NCBI RefSeq assembly: GCF_000374445.1 | Contig: NZ_KB894452.1 | Location: 1-33,872 of the forward strand | DNA from: Actinokineospora enzanensis DSM 44649 | GTDB lineage: Bacteria > Actinomycetota > Actinomycetes > Mycobacteriales > Pseudonocardiaceae | Direction of reading: 5' to 3' | Length of the DNA: 33,872 nt | In this document: positions 14,843-23,476 of the stretch, piece by piece | Position numbering within the stretch: the first letter of the stretch is position 1 | How the letters are laid out: every line of letters begins with the position of its first letter | Program-made: the position numbers and the translations under genes | Notes under the pieces: model-generated | Told to the model about the DNA's origin: nothing | What the model saw: only the letters and a program-made list of their open reading frames with translations | The model's database searches: none

Positions 14843-15856
14843 ATGTCCCGGAGCCTGCCGGATCACAAGACCGTGCTGGACGCGCTCGCCCTGGCGTGCC
14901 GGGCGCCGTCGGTGCACAACACCCAGCCGTGGCGCTGGCTGGTGGGCGACCGCTCGGTGCACCTGATGGCGGACCCGGAGCGCCGGGTGCCCGCCACCGA
15001 TCCCGATGGGCGCGACCTGCTGATCAGCTGCGGTGCCGCGCTGCACCACCTGGAGGTCGCGTTCGCCGCGCTGGGCAGGCGCGCGGTGCCGCACCTGCTG
15101 CCCAACCATGCGGAGCCCGCGCACCTGGCCGCGGTCGAGACGCACCCCCACGAGCCAGAGGTCGAGGACATCACCCTGGTCACCGCGGTGAACCGGCGCC
15201 GCACGGACCGGCGGGCCTACTCGTCCTGGCCGGTGTCCGTCGCGCACCTGGACCTGATCATCCGGCGGGCCGCGGCGTTCGGTGTCGTCGCCGTGCCGAT
15301 CACCGATGCCGTCGAACGGCACCGGTTCGCCCGCGCCGCGGCGGCGGCGGCGCGGCAGCAGGAGACCGACCACGCCTACGCGGCCGAACTCGTGGCCTGG
15401 ACCGGCCGGGCCCGCAGCGCCGAGGAAGGGGTGCCCGCAGGGGGCATACCGGTACGCACGATCGACGTCGAGGGCGTGCCGATGCGCGTGTTCCCATCCG
15501 GCTCGCTGGCGCCGTCACCGACGGGGGCGGCCGAGGAGGACGCGTCGGTCCTCCTCGTGCTCGGCACCGCCGACGACGACACGCCCGCGCGGCTGCGCGC
15601 CGGGCAGGCCACGAGCGCGGTCCTGTTGACCGCCACCGAGCTCGGCCTGGCCACCTGCCCGATGTCCCAGCCGCTGGAGGTGCCCCGCTACCGCGCCGAG
15701 ATCCGCGACCGGTTCCTCGACGGCGCGGGCCACGCCCAGCTGGTCGTGCGGGTCGGGTATGCGCCGACCTCGGCCGAGCCGGTGCCGCGCAGTCCGCGCA
15801 GGCCGCTGGCCGACGTGTTCGCCTACCTGCCCGGCATGGCACCACCCCGACCGTGA
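14843..15856 (+). CDS. Acg-type nitroreductase-family protein
   Basis: The product is 337 aa, about the length of M. tuberculosis Acg (Rv2032). It begins with CRAPSVHNTQPWRW, the signature of this FMN-fold subfamily, then LLISCGAALHHLEVA, an RRTDRRAYS segment (about 122-131), and ends with the LVVRVGYAP strand and PRSPRRPL. Mtb Acg binds FMN but lacks classical nitroreductase activity and is thought to sequester flavin; it is a DosR target. The same biology here is inference. ATG 14843 has ribosome site gagaggaggacc. Tandem DosR-like boxes lie upstream. Two further paralogues are at 24385 and 25374. It is followed by the DoxX-like gene, which has its own boxes. Confidence 0.88.
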   Translation: MSRSLPDHKTVLDALALACRAPSVHNTQPWRWLVGDRSVHLMADPERRVPATDPDGRDLLISCGAALHHLEVAFAALGRRAVPHLLPNHAEPAHLAAVETHPHEPEVEDITLVTAVNRRRTDRRAYSSWPVSVAHLDLIIRRAAAFGVVAVPITDAVERHRFARAAAAAARQQETDHAYAAELVAWTGRARSAEEGVPAGGIPVRTIDVEGVPMRVFPSGSLAPSPTGAAEEDASVLLVLGTADDDTPARLRAGQATSAVLLTATELGLATCPMSQPLEVPRYRAEIRDRFLDGAGHAQLVVRVGYAPTSAEPVPRSPRRPLADVFAYLPGMAPPRP

Positions 15857-15885
15857 CGGGTGCCCACGCAGGTTCCGGCGGCAGT

Positions 15886-15952
15886 AGCCCCGAGGTCCCA
15901 AAAGGACAGTTCGACAGCACGTGCGGACCCGGCCGGGCGGGACCTTGGGCAC
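15886..15952. promoter_or_regulatory. Two DosR/DevR-like boxes before the DoxX-like gene
   Basis: 15886-15899 on the minus strand reads GGGACCTCGGGGCT; 15939-15952 on the plus strand reads GGGACCTTGGGCAC. They are 53 bp apart and 86-152 bp before ATG 16038. The second box is the better match to the island consensus. Confidence 0.5.
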
Positions 15953-16037
15953 CGGACACGTCCCGAATCCGGTTCGAGACCGGGCCCGGTCGACGAACCG
16001 GTCCCCCGAGTCACCGACCACCACAAAGGAGGACGAC

Positions 16038-16628
16038 ATGACCACCCGATCCCTCAGTACCACTCCCGTTCCTACCGCTCCCCCGGTTCCGCGCGCCGGT
16101 CAGCCCGCGCCCGCCCGGGGCGCGTGCTCGCTCGCCGTCGCCCGGCTGGTGATGGCCGGGGTGTTCCTGTGGGCGTTCCTGGACAAGACCTTCGGTCTCG
16201 GCTACTCGACCCCGTCCGGCAAAGGCTGGATCGACGGCGGCTCCCCGACCCGGGGGTTCCTCGGCGCGCTCGACCACGGCCCCTTCACCGCGACCCTGCG
16301 GTCGTGGGCGGGAAACCCGTTCGCCGACTGGCTGTTCATGGTCGGCCTGCTGGGCATCGGCCTGGCCCTGCTGCTGGGCATCGGCCTGCGGGTGGCGGCG
16401 GTCGGCGGGGTGCTGATGCTGGCCATGATGTGGATCGCGGAATGGCCGCCCGCCCGGCACACCGACCACGGCGCGCTGACCCGGTCCACCAACCCGCTGC
16501 TCGACTACCACGTCGTCTACGCCGTGCTCCTGGTGGTACTCGCCGCGACGGCCGCGGGCGACCGCTGGGGCCTGGGCAGGTGGTGGGCGAGCCTCGACCT
16601 GGTTCGCCGCGCCCCCTGGCTGCGGTGA
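16038..16628 (+). CDS. DoxX/DoxD-like membrane protein
   Basis: Predicted 196 aa from ATG 16038 with an excellent ribosome site (aaaggagg). After a proline-rich N-terminus of about 30 residues come ARLVMAGVFLWAFLDKTFGLG and about four membrane helices (near 35-53, 97-115, 118-136 and 157-174), with GKGWIDGGSPTRGFL between the first two. This resembles DoxX/DoxD-type proteins, whose relatives include a subunit of archaeal thiosulfate:quinone oxidoreductase and mycobacterial membrane oxidoreductase partners. A role in membrane redox is plausible, but no catalytic residue can be assigned. The gene ends 31 bp before PEP synthase, so both probably share one promoter with the DosR-like boxes at 15886-15952. 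Confidence 0.75.
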   Translation: MTTRSLSTTPVPTAPPVPRAGQPAPARGACSLAVARLVMAGVFLWAFLDKTFGLGYSTPSGKGWIDGGSPTRGFLGALDHGPFTATLRSWAGNPFADWLFMVGLLGIGLALLLGIGLRVAAVGGVLMLAMMWIAEWPPARHTDHGALTRSTNPLLDYHVVYAVLLVVLAATAAGDRWGLGRWWASLDLVRRAPWLR

Positions 16629-16659
16629 GCCGCGACCACGACCGGACACGGAGGCTTCG

Positions 16660-18885
16660 GTGGAGAACATGATGGACGAGCTGATCATGGATCTGGCCCG
16701 GGTGCGGGCCACGGACGCGGACACCGTCGGGGGCAAGGGCGCCAACCTCGGTGAGCTGATCGCGGCGGGCTTCCCGGTGCCCGACGGGTTCGTGGTCACC
16801 GCCGAGTCCTACCGGCGGTCGATGGACCTCGGCGGGGTCCGCGCCGCCCTGCGCGACGGGGTGCTGGGCGGTGATCCCGAGAAGCTGCGCGAGCAGGTCC
16901 GCGAGGCGGGAATCGCACCGGAGGTGGCCGTCGAGGTGCGCGCGGCCTATCGGGCACTCGGCGCGGGCGCGGTGGTCGCGGCGCGGTCGTCGGCCACCTC
17001 GGAGGACGCCGCGGACGCGTCGTTCGCGGGGATGAACGAGACCCGCACCAACATCGAGGGCGAGGACGAGCTGCTGGAGGCCGTCACGGACTGCTGGGCG
17101 TCGCTGTTCGGCGCACGTTCGCTTGCCTACCGCGCCGAGCGCGGCGTGCCGGGGGAACCGGCGATCGCCGTGGTGGTGCAGCGGATGGTGCCGTCGGAGC
17201 GCTCGGGGGTGATGTTCACCGCCGACCCGGTCACCGGGGACACCGACCGGGTGGTGATCGAGGCCGCGTTCGGCCTCGGCGAGGTCGTCGTCGGCGGGAC
17301 CGTGGAACCGGACACCTACGTGCTGGGCAAGGCGGACCTGCGGGTGCTGCGCACCCGGATCGGGCACCAGCGGGAGATGGTCGTGCGCGGCCCGGACGGC
17401 GGCGACGTCCGCGTGGAGCTGCCGCCTGCCCAGGGCGCCCGCCGGGTGCTCACCGACGCGGAGGCGATCGCGCTGGCCCGGCTGGGCTGTCGGGTCCGCG
17501 ACCACTACGGCGCCGAGCAGGACATCGAGTGGGCGATCGCCGAGGACCGCACGTGGCTGGTGCAGTCGCGCCCGATCACCACGCTCGTCCCCCGCCCGCC
17601 CGGTGCGCGGCTGACCGGGCTGGCCGCGTCCCCCGGCGAGGCAAGCGGGACCGCGCGGATCCGGCGCGACCCGTCCGACCAGTCCGGTTTCGCCGACGGA
17701 GACGTGCTGGTTGCGCCGATGACCGACCCGGACTGGGTGCCGCTGCTGCGCCGGGCCGCGGCGGTGGTCACCGACGAGGGCGGACTCACCTGCCACGCCG
17801 CGATCGTCACCCGCGAGCTGGGCGTGCCGTGCGTCGTGGGCACCCGGGAGGCGACCGCGAAGCTGTGCGACGGCGAACCGGTCACCGTGGACGGCACCAC
17901 CGGCATGGTGACCTCGGGTCGGCCGCGGCGGACGAGCACGCCCACCACTGTCCGCGAACCGGTGCCCACCGTGCCTGTCGCGACCGAGGCGCTCGGCACG
18001 CGGCTCTACGTCAACCTGGCCATGCCCGACAGCGCACGGGCCGCCGCGGCACTGCCGGTCGACGGTGTCGGGCTGCTGCGCGCGGAGCTGATGCTCACCG
18101 ACGCGCTGCGTGCCACCCACCCCCGGCGGTTCCTGGCCGAGCACGGCCCGGACGAGTTCGTCACCGCGATGGTCGGCCCGCTGACCGCCATCGCCTCGGC
18201 GTTCGGCGGCCGCCCGGTGGTCTACCGGGCGACGGACTTCCGCACCAACGAGTTCCGCGGCCTGTCCGGCGGAGTGGAGTTCGAGCCGGAGGAACGCAAT
18301 CCGATGATCGGCTTCCGCGGCTGCCACCGGTACGTGCGCGACCCGGAGCTGTTCGCCCTGGAGCTGCGGGCCCTGGCCCGGGTGCGCGAGCACTATCCGA
18401 GCCTGCATCTGATGCTGCCGTTCGTGCGCACCAAGTGGGAGCTGGAGGCCTGTCTGCACCTGATCGACGTGAGCCCCCTGGGCGCCCAACGCGGCCTGCT
18501 GCGCTGGGTGATGGCGGAGGTGCCGTCCTCGGCCTACTGGATCCCCGAGTATGCCGGACTGGGCGTGGACGGGGTGTCGATCGGCAGCAACGACCTGACC
18601 CAGCTCGTGCTCGGCGTCGACCGCGACTCGGCGGTGTGCGCGGAGGTGTTCGACGAGGCCGACCCGGCCGTGCTGGACGTCATCGCCCGGATCGTCGGCG
18701 CCTGCCGCACGGCCGGGATCACCTCGTCGCTGTGCGGACAGGCCCCCACCGAACGCCCGGACTACACCGAGCACCTGGTGCGCCTGGGCATCACCTCGAT
18801 CTCGGTCGACCCCGGCGCGGTCCCCGCCGCCCGCGCCGCCATCGGCGCCGCCGAACGACGCCTGCTGCTGGCGACCGCACGTTGA
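16660..18885 (+). CDS. ppsA: Phosphoenolpyruvate synthase
   Basis: Predicted 741 aa from GTG 16660, with ggagg five bases upstream; ATG 16669 or 16672 are alternatives. It converts pyruvate plus ATP to PEP, AMP and phosphate. Domains in order: N-terminal ATP-binding part (GGKGANLGEL near residue 23, ARSSATSEDAADASFAGMNET near 108-128, then QRMVPSERSGVMFTADP), the mobile phosphohistidine domain with H379 in GGLTCHAAIVTRELGVP, and the PEP-binding barrel (GVGLLRAEL, RATDFRTNEFRGL, then GSNDLTQL and C692 in SLCGQAP). All catalytic elements are intact; the length is slightly below that of E. coli PpsA. Known role: gluconeogenesis from C3 compounds. With ldh nearby, this suggests lactate and pyruvate handling in slow growth, which is inference. 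It converges with devS. Confidence 0.92.
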   Translation: MENMMDELIMDLARVRATDADTVGGKGANLGELIAAGFPVPDGFVVTAESYRRSMDLGGVRAALRDGVLGGDPEKLREQVREAGIAPEVAVEVRAAYRALGAGAVVAARSSATSEDAADASFAGMNETRTNIEGEDELLEAVTDCWASLFGARSLAYRAERGVPGEPAIAVVVQRMVPSERSGVMFTADPVTGDTDRVVIEAAFGLGEVVVGGTVEPDTYVLGKADLRVLRTRIGHQREMVVRGPDGGDVRVELPPAQGARRVLTDAEAIALARLGCRVRDHYGAEQDIEWAIAEDRTWLVQSRPITTLVPRPPGARLTGLAASPGEASGTARIRRDPSDQSGFADGDVLVAPMTDPDWVPLLRRAAAVVTDEGGLTCHAAIVTRELGVPCVVGTREATAKLCDGEPVTVDGTTGMVTSGRPRRTSTPTTVREPVPTVPVATEALGTRLYVNLAMPDSARAAAALPVDGVGLLRAELMLTDALRATHPRRFLAEHGPDEFVTAMVGPLTAIASAFGGRPVVYRATDFRTNEFRGLSGGVEFEPEERNPMIGFRGCHRYVRDPELFALELRALARVREHYPSLHLMLPFVRTKWELEACLHLIDVSPLGAQRGLLRWVMAEVPSSAYWIPEYAGLGVDGVSIGSNDLTQLVLGVDRDSAVCAEVFDEADPAVLDVIARIVGACRTAGITSSLCGQAPTERPDYTEHLVRLGITSISVDPGAVPAARAAIGAAERRLLLATAR

Positions 18886-18889
18886 CGCG

Positions 18890-18935
18890 GCGGTGTCGGG
18901 CACCGGTGGGCCACCCACCCGGTGCCCGACACCGC
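18890..18935. terminator. Strong two-way terminator between ppsA and devS
   Basis: A perfect 17-bp inverted repeat: GCGGTGTCGGGCACCGG at 18890-18906 and its complement at 18919-18935. Four more pairs (TGGG with CCCA, one bulge) tighten the loop. It lies in the 54-bp gap between convergent genes. There is no T-run, as is common in high-GC genomes. Confidence 0.75.
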
Positions 18936-18939
18936 GGCC

Positions 18940-19917
18940 TCAGCCGAGCGGGACCGACCAGCGGACGGTCGTGCCCATCCCCGGCGCACTGTCCACTTCG
19001 CACCGACCGTGGCCCTGCTCGGCGCGCCGGGCCATGTTGTCCAGGCCGCTGCGATGCGCCGGTTCGCCGACACCCACGCCATTGTCGCGGACCTCGACCG
19101 ACAGGCGGTCGCTCGCGGCGACGGTCACGGTGATGTCGGTGGCCCGGGCATGGCGGACGGCGTTGCTCAGTGCCTCGCGCAGGACGGCCAGGGCGTGCTC
19201 GCCGAGGTGGTCGGGCACGAGTGTGTCGATGGCGCCGGACATGGTGACCGCCGGGGTGCGGGCGGTGTCCCCGCCGATCTCGGCGATCGCGTCCAGCATG
19301 CGCCTGCGCAGGCTGCCCGAGTCCTCCGCCGCCTGCAGGTCGAAGATCGAGGTGCGGATCTCGCGCACGGTCCGGTCCAGGTGCTCCACCGCTTGGTGCA
19401 CCCGTCGGCGGGCCTCCGGGTCGTCGATGCGCCGCAGCGTGCCCTGCAGGCCCATGCCCGTCGCGTAGAGCCGCTGGATCACGTGGTCGTGCATGTCCTG
19501 GGCGATGCGGTCCCGGTCGGCCAGCACGGCCAACAGCCGCTGCGACCGCTGTTTCTCCGCCAGCTCCAGCGCAACCGCCGCCTGGCCCGCGAACGAGGCC
19601 AGCATCGGCACCGTGCCTGCCGGGAACGAACGACCGCCTTTCTCCTTGGCCGCCAGCAGCACACCACCGGCCGTGCGCAACGGCGCCACCACTGCGGGTC
19701 CGAGCGCCCCGCAGCTCAGTTCCGCGCTGAGGTCCTCGACCTGCCGGGGTTCCTCGGCGGCCAGCACGGCCTCCACCAGAGGGGCGAACGCGCCGACCTC
19801 CTCAGCCGAGAGCAGTTCGCCGACCGAGCCGTCGGCCGCGCCGACGCGCAGCAGGTCCCGGGTCCGGTCGTCGAACAGGAGGATCAACGCGCAGTCCGCC
19901 GCCGTCAGCTCCAGCAC
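18940..19917 (-). pseudogene. devS: DevS/DosS-like kinase, C-terminal part (GAF-B and kinase), frameshifted
   Basis: This is the second half of a DevS-like sensor. It holds a second GAF domain (LELTAADCALILLFDDRTRD to GQAAVALELAEKQ), a HisKA_3 dimerisation domain with the phospho-acceptor His in DRIAQDMHDHVIQRLYATG, and a HATPase_c domain with REALSNAVRHA and DNGVGVG, ending VRWSVPLG. Its frame is shifted relative to the first half by a 5-bp duplication at 19927-19940. It could still be made separately from GTG 19917, 12 bases after the TGA of the first part, but no good ribosome site is seen. If it is not made, the kinase is lost. The kinase sequence itself looks intact. DevS in mycobacteria phosphorylates DevR. 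Confidence 0.75.
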
Positions 19918-19926
19918 CCGCCGCGC

Positions 19927-19940
19927 GATCAGATCAGATC
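19927..19940. repeat. 5-bp tandem duplication that breaks devS
   Basis: The plus strand reads GATCAGATCAGATC, 2.8 copies of a GATCA unit. With one unit less the devS frame is continuous. This looks like a slippage expansion in coding sequence. Confidence 0.75.
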
Positions 19941-20609
19941 CAGCGTCTCCCCCTGCGACGCGCCCGCGAGCAGCTGCGTGTTCACCTCCCCCGCGGCCGT
20001 CAGCCACCGCTCGCGATCCAGCGACCGCTCGAAGAGCCGCGCGTTCTCGATCGCCACGCCCGCGGCCGCCGCCAGCGCCTGCACCACGGCCTCATCGTCG
20101 GCGGTGAACGGGCCGCCGCGCTTCTCGGTCAGGTAGAGGTTGCCGAACACCTCGCCCCGGACGCGCACGGGCACGCCGAGGAAGCTGCCCATCGGGGAAT
20201 GGTTGCGCGGGAACCCGACCGAGGCCGGGTGCCGGGTCAGGTCGAGCAACCGGATCGGCTCCGGGTGCTCGATCAACAGACCGAGCAGGCCCCGTCCCTC
20301 GGGCAGGCGGCCCATGTGCGAACGGGTCTCGGCGTCGATGCCCTCGTGCACGAACCGGGACAGGCCCCCGTCGCCGAGCACGCCGAGCGCGCCGTAGCGG
20401 GCGTCCACCAGCCCGACCGCGGCCCGCACGATGCGCTGCAGCGTCGAGTCCAGTTCCAGACCCGCCCCGACCGCCATCACCGCGTCCAGCAAACCTTGGA
20501 GGCTGTCGCGGGCGTGCAGGAGCTCGCCGAGACGTTCATGCAGCTCCCGTAGCAACTCGTCCAGCCGAAGACCGGAGATCAGGTCGGTCGCCTTGGCGGT
20601 GCGTTCCAT
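19929..20609 (-). pseudogene. devS: DevS/DosS-like sensor, N-terminal part (GAF-A), frameshifted
   Basis: Predicted 226 aa from ATG 20609 (ggag upstream), ending at a premature TGA, 19931-19929. After a helical N-terminus it has a GAF domain very like the heme-binding GAF-A of mycobacterial DosS: GLSRFVHEGIDAETRSHMG, HPASVGFPRNHSPMGSFLGVPVRVRGEVFGNLYLTEKRGG and AAAAGVAIENARLFE. The histidine before SPM lies where the DosS heme ligand sits. The product would be a soluble sensor domain without kinase. Removing one 5-bp unit restores the reading ETLDLIARRVLELTA, which joins both halves into about 555 aa, close to Mtb DosS. A DosR-like box lies about 55 bp upstream, suggesting autoregulation. Confidence 0.78.
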
Positions 20610-20937
20610 GGCGGCTCCCACGCGGTAGGTGCTGGCGGGAGCAGAGTTTCACGTTTCGCGGTTGTGCCGGAAGTCTCCGGTCGGGAGATCACCCCAACCG
20701 AGCGGCTTCGCAGCGAAGGGCGCGTCAAGCCTGCCGCCGGGGCAGGCGTTGACCGGGCCGAGCCAGTTCGGTCTGACCACGCTCCTCCCGTGCGCTCGCA
20801 CCACGTCCCGCTCCCGGCCATCGACGGCGGCGCGTATCGTTCGCCGGGGTGCGACTGGGTTCGCCCGGCGCCAATGGGACGGTGACGTACCGAACACCGC
20901 CCGCGCGGACCAGCGCAGGCAGGGCGCGCGCACGGCG
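20610..20937. promoter_or_regulatory. devS upstream region with a DosR/DevR-like box
   Basis: The minus strand at 20664-20677 reads GAGACTTCCGGCAC, one mismatch in the first five bases from the island box, about 55 bp before ATG 20609. The rest of this 328-bp gap (20678-20937) shows no gene, RNA or clear hairpin. It separates devS from the USP gene that ends at 20938. Confidence 0.5.
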
Positions 20938-21822
20938 TCAGCGCTCATCGGGACGCACCACCACGACCGGACAGGGCGCGTGGTGGATCAGCGCCTGGCT
21001 GGTGGAACCCAGCACCAGGCCTGCGAACCCGCCGCGCCCGCGCGACCCGACGACCAGCAACGTGGCGCCCTTCGCCTGGTCCATCAGCAGCCGGGCGGGG
21101 CGCGCCCGCGCCACCACCGACTCCACCTCCACCTCCGGGTGCCCGGCCCGCCACGGGGCGAGCCGCGCGGCCAGTTCCTGCTCGGCCTGCTGGGAGAAGG
21201 TGTTCCAGTCCACTGCCAGGTACCCCCCGGTGGAGACGGTGTCGAGGGTGTGGTCGGTCCACGCGTGGGTGGCCACGACCGTCGCCCCGGTCGCGGCGGC
21301 GTAGTCGAAGACGTAGGCCAATGCCGCCTCGTCGGAGCGACCGCCGTCCACGCCGACCACCACCCGGGGACGGCCGGGCGCGGGCTCCTCGCCGCGCACC
21401 ACCACGACCGGGCAGTACCCGTGCGCGGTCAGCGCGACGGCGGTGGAGCCGAGCAGCAGCCCGGAGAAGCCGCCGAGGCCGCGCGAACCGAGGACGAGCA
21501 TCTCCGCGACCCGGCCGGCCGCCAGCAGGTGCCCGATCGCGTCGCCCTCCAGCGCCTCGGTGCGCACGAGCAGCCCCGGCGTCGTCTCGTCGGCCGTCAG
21601 CCGGGCCTGCGCCAGCACGTCCTGGGCTTGCGCCCGCAGGCCCGCGCGCAACCGCTCACCGGTGGCGGCGATATCCGGGTAGCCGGTGACCGGCCAGGGA
21701 TAGACGGTGAGGACCCGCAGCTCCCGACCGAGGCGCCGGGCCTCGGTCGCGGCCCAGACCAACGCCCGGGTCGCGGACTCGGAACCGTCCACGGCGGCGA
21801 GGACCGGTCGGGTGCCGCTCAC
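20938..21822 (-). CDS. Tandem-domain universal stress protein
   Basis: Predicted 294 aa from GTG 21822, which overlaps the upstream TGA as GTGA; GTG 21837 is an alternative. Two USP domains: the first begins RPVLAAVDGSESATRALVWAA and ends ATP-binding GSRGLGGFSGLLLGSTAVAL; the second begins PRVVVGVDGGRSDEAALAY and ends GSRGRGGFAGLVLGSTSQAL, then APCPVVVVRPDER. Both have the G-x2-G-x9-G(S/T) ATP motif, so it is a nucleotide-binding USP like the tandem USPs of mycobacteria (Rv2005c, Rv2623 type), many of which are DosR-controlled. It is translationally coupled to the CBS protein upstream and shares its promoter region. Confidence 0.9.
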   Translation of the reverse strand: MSGTRPVLAAVDGSESATRALVWAATEARRLGRELRVLTVYPWPVTGYPDIAATGERLRAGLRAQAQDVLAQARLTADETTPGLLVRTEALEGDAIGHLLAAGRVAEMLVLGSRGLGGFSGLLLGSTAVALTAHGYCPVVVVRGEEPAPGRPRVVVGVDGGRSDEAALAYVFDYAAATGATVVATHAWTDHTLDTVSTGGYLAVDWNTFSQQAEQELAARLAPWRAGHPEVEVESVVARARPARLLMDQAKGATLLVVGSRGRGGFAGLVLGSTSQALIHHAPCPVVVVRPDER

Positions 21823-22493
21823 GCGCGAGTTCCCCACACGTCGCGGACCGGGGCCGGGAACTCCGGGGGCAGGCCGTCCGGGCCCACCGAGCGGACCTCG
21901 GCCCGGGCCACACCCGGCACCGACTCGGCGAGCACCTTGGCCACGTGCCGGTCGCCCGCGTCGTCGAACTGGTCGACGACCCGCGCATGGCCCGCGACGA
22001 CCCGCACGGCCCAGCGTTCGCGTCCGCCGAACACGGCCAGCGTGCGCAGCACCTCGGCGGCGATCTCGGCGTCCGGGCGGGCCACCACCCGCACCAGGTC
22101 GCGCCGGGTCACCACGCCGACCAGCCGCGAACCGTCCACAATGGGCAGACAGCGGCGGCGGTCGTCGGTGAACACGCGGGCCAGCACGGCCGCGTCGGTG
22201 CCCGCGCTCATCGCCACCGCCGGAGTCGTCATGATCTCCCCGACGGTCACCGCGGGCACCGTCGTGCCCGCGCCGTCACCGGAGCCGTCGCCGAGGTCCG
22301 CACGGGATCCCGCGTCCGCGGGAAAACGATCGCGCAGCACGTCCGCCTCGGTCACCATGCCGACCAGGTCACCGTCGTCGACCACGGGCAACGCGGTGTA
22401 GCCGTGCTCGGACAGCATTGCCGCCGCCTTCTTGACCGGCGTGTCCGGGCCGACGGTCAGCACCGGACTGGACATGATCTCCCTGGCCCGCAT
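21819..22493 (-). CDS. CBS-domain pair protein with C-terminal BON-like region
   Basis: Predicted 224 aa from ATG 22493 (ribosome site gaggagg). Residues 1-130 are a CBS pair: MRAREIMSSPVLTVGPDTPVKKAAAMLSEHGYTALPVVDDGDLVGMVTEADVL, a glycine-rich linker, then VGEIMTTPAVAMSAGTDAAVLARVFTDDRRRCLPIVDGSRLVGVVTRRDLVR. The C-terminal region (about 150-210) resembles a BON domain (RVVAGHARVVDQFD). CBS pairs sense adenosine nucleotides, so the protein probably reads the energy state. It is divergent from a paralogue at 22678 (184-bp gap with DosR-like boxes) and coupled to the tandem USP. Confidence 0.88.
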   Translation of the reverse strand: MRAREIMSSPVLTVGPDTPVKKAAAMLSEHGYTALPVVDDGDLVGMVTEADVLRDRFPADAGSRADLGDGSGDGAGTTVPAVTVGEIMTTPAVAMSAGTDAAVLARVFTDDRRRCLPIVDGSRLVGVVTRRDLVRVVARPDAEIAAEVLRTLAVFGGRERWAVRVVAGHARVVDQFDDAGDRHVAKVLAESVPGVARAEVRSVGPDGLPPEFPAPVRDVWGTRA

Positions 22494-22557
22494 GGCATTC
22501 CTCCTCCTCGCGCCCTGATACACCACCGACGTTAGGCACCCAGCCTGCTCGCCACCG

Positions 22558-22631
22558 CCGTCGGAGGTCCCGCGCTGTCCGGGACCTTCGCGTGACCGGG
22601 TGGGGCTGTCCGGCGGCGGCGCGATGGTCCC
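22558..22631. promoter_or_regulatory. Three DosR/DevR-like boxes in the divergent CBS promoter
   Basis: 22558-22571 minus strand GGGACCTCCGACGG; 22581-22594 plus strand GGGACCTTCGCGTG; 22618-22631 minus strand GGGACCATCGCGCC. They lie between divergent CBS genes (starts 22493 and 22678) and could control both directions. Confidence 0.55.
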
Positions 22632-22677
22632 GGCCCGCCCTACCTTCGGACCAGGACCGAACGGAGAGGAGAGCGCC

Positions 22678-23382
22678 ATGCGGCACCGGACGATCGAGAC
22701 CGTGATGACCCCGGACCCGGCGACGGCCACAGTGGACACCGGCTTCGCCGACCTGGTGTGGCTGATGTCCGAGCGGGAGGTGAGCGGGTTGCCGGTGGTG
22801 GACGCCGACCGACGGGTGCTCGGCGTGGTGTCCGAGGCCGATCTGCTGGCCAAGGAGAGCGTGCTGGAACGCCCGCACGCCGTCCCCGCCCTGTTGCGCA
22901 GGCACACCGAACGCGTCCGCGCCCGGGGCACCATGGCGGGTGAGCTGATGACCTCCCCCGCGGTGACGGTGCGCGCGGACGCGACCCTGCCGGAGGCGGC
23001 CCGCCTGATGGCCGACCACCGGGTGAAGCGGCTGCCGGTGGTCGACGGGAACGGCGTGTTGGTCGGGGTGGTGAGCAGGTCGAACCTGCTGTCGGTGTTC
23101 ACCCGCCCGGATGCCGCCATCACCGAGGAGATCGAGCAGGACGTCTTCCGCGGCGCACTGGGTGTCAACCCCGTCGGCGTGGAGATCCGGGTCGTCGACG
23201 GCATCGCGCACCTCGGCGGGCAACTGGAACGCCGCAGCTGGATCGACGTCGTCACCGCCCTCGTCCGGCGGATCGACGGCGTGGTGGACGTGCGCGCCAC
23301 GCTGACCTACGCCTGGGACGACACCGGTGTGACCATCCCCGAGGCCATGACCGTGGACATCACCCACGAACCCCGCCGGTAG
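22678..23382 (+). CDS. CBS-pair and BON domain protein
   Basis: The product is 234 aa from ATG 22678, preceded by ggagaggagagc. Residues about 1-140 are two CBS motifs: TIETVMTPDPATATVDTGFADLVWLMSEREVSGLPVVDADRRVLGVVSEADLLAKE, and AGELMTSPAVTVRADATLPEAARLMADHRVKRLPVVDGNGVLVGVVSRSNLL. Residues about 155-215 form a BON domain (VEIRVVDGIAHLGGQLERRSWIDVVTALVRRIDGVVDVRATLTY), a predicted phospholipid-binding fold. The pair suggests a link between energy-charge sensing and membranes. DosR-like boxes are upstream. This CBS-BON architecture is also seen in DosR-regulated genes of mycobacteria. It is followed by a strong terminator. Confidence 0.9.
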   Translation: MRHRTIETVMTPDPATATVDTGFADLVWLMSEREVSGLPVVDADRRVLGVVSEADLLAKESVLERPHAVPALLRRHTERVRARGTMAGELMTSPAVTVRADATLPEAARLMADHRVKRLPVVDGNGVLVGVVSRSNLLSVFTRPDAAITEEIEQDVFRGALGVNPVGVEIRVVDGIAHLGGQLERRSWIDVVTALVRRIDGVVDVRATLTYAWDDTGVTIPEAMTVDITHEPRR

Positions 23383-23385
23383 ACC

Positions 23386-23421
23386 GGACGGGGACGGGCG
23401 CCGCGGCACCCGTCCCCGTCC
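23386..23421. terminator. Strong two-way terminator after CBS-BON gene
   Basis: GGACGGGGACGGG at 23386-23398 pairs perfectly with 23409-23421 (13 bp, 10-nt loop). It lies between the CBS-BON stop (23382) and the convergent USP stop (23477). Confidence 0.72.
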
Positions 23422-23476
23422 CGCTCACAGGCCGCGCCGAGCGCGTGCACCGATCGACTGCGGACGCCATCGGCAG

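Noticed and set aside
12235..14844. 869-aa minus-strand open frame
   Set aside because: It runs out of frame through ldh, the USP and the GT87 fragment, all of which are well supported in other frames.
20678..20937. Small open frames in the gap between devS and the tandem USP
   Set aside because: Their translations are low-complexity, with no ribosome site or motif.
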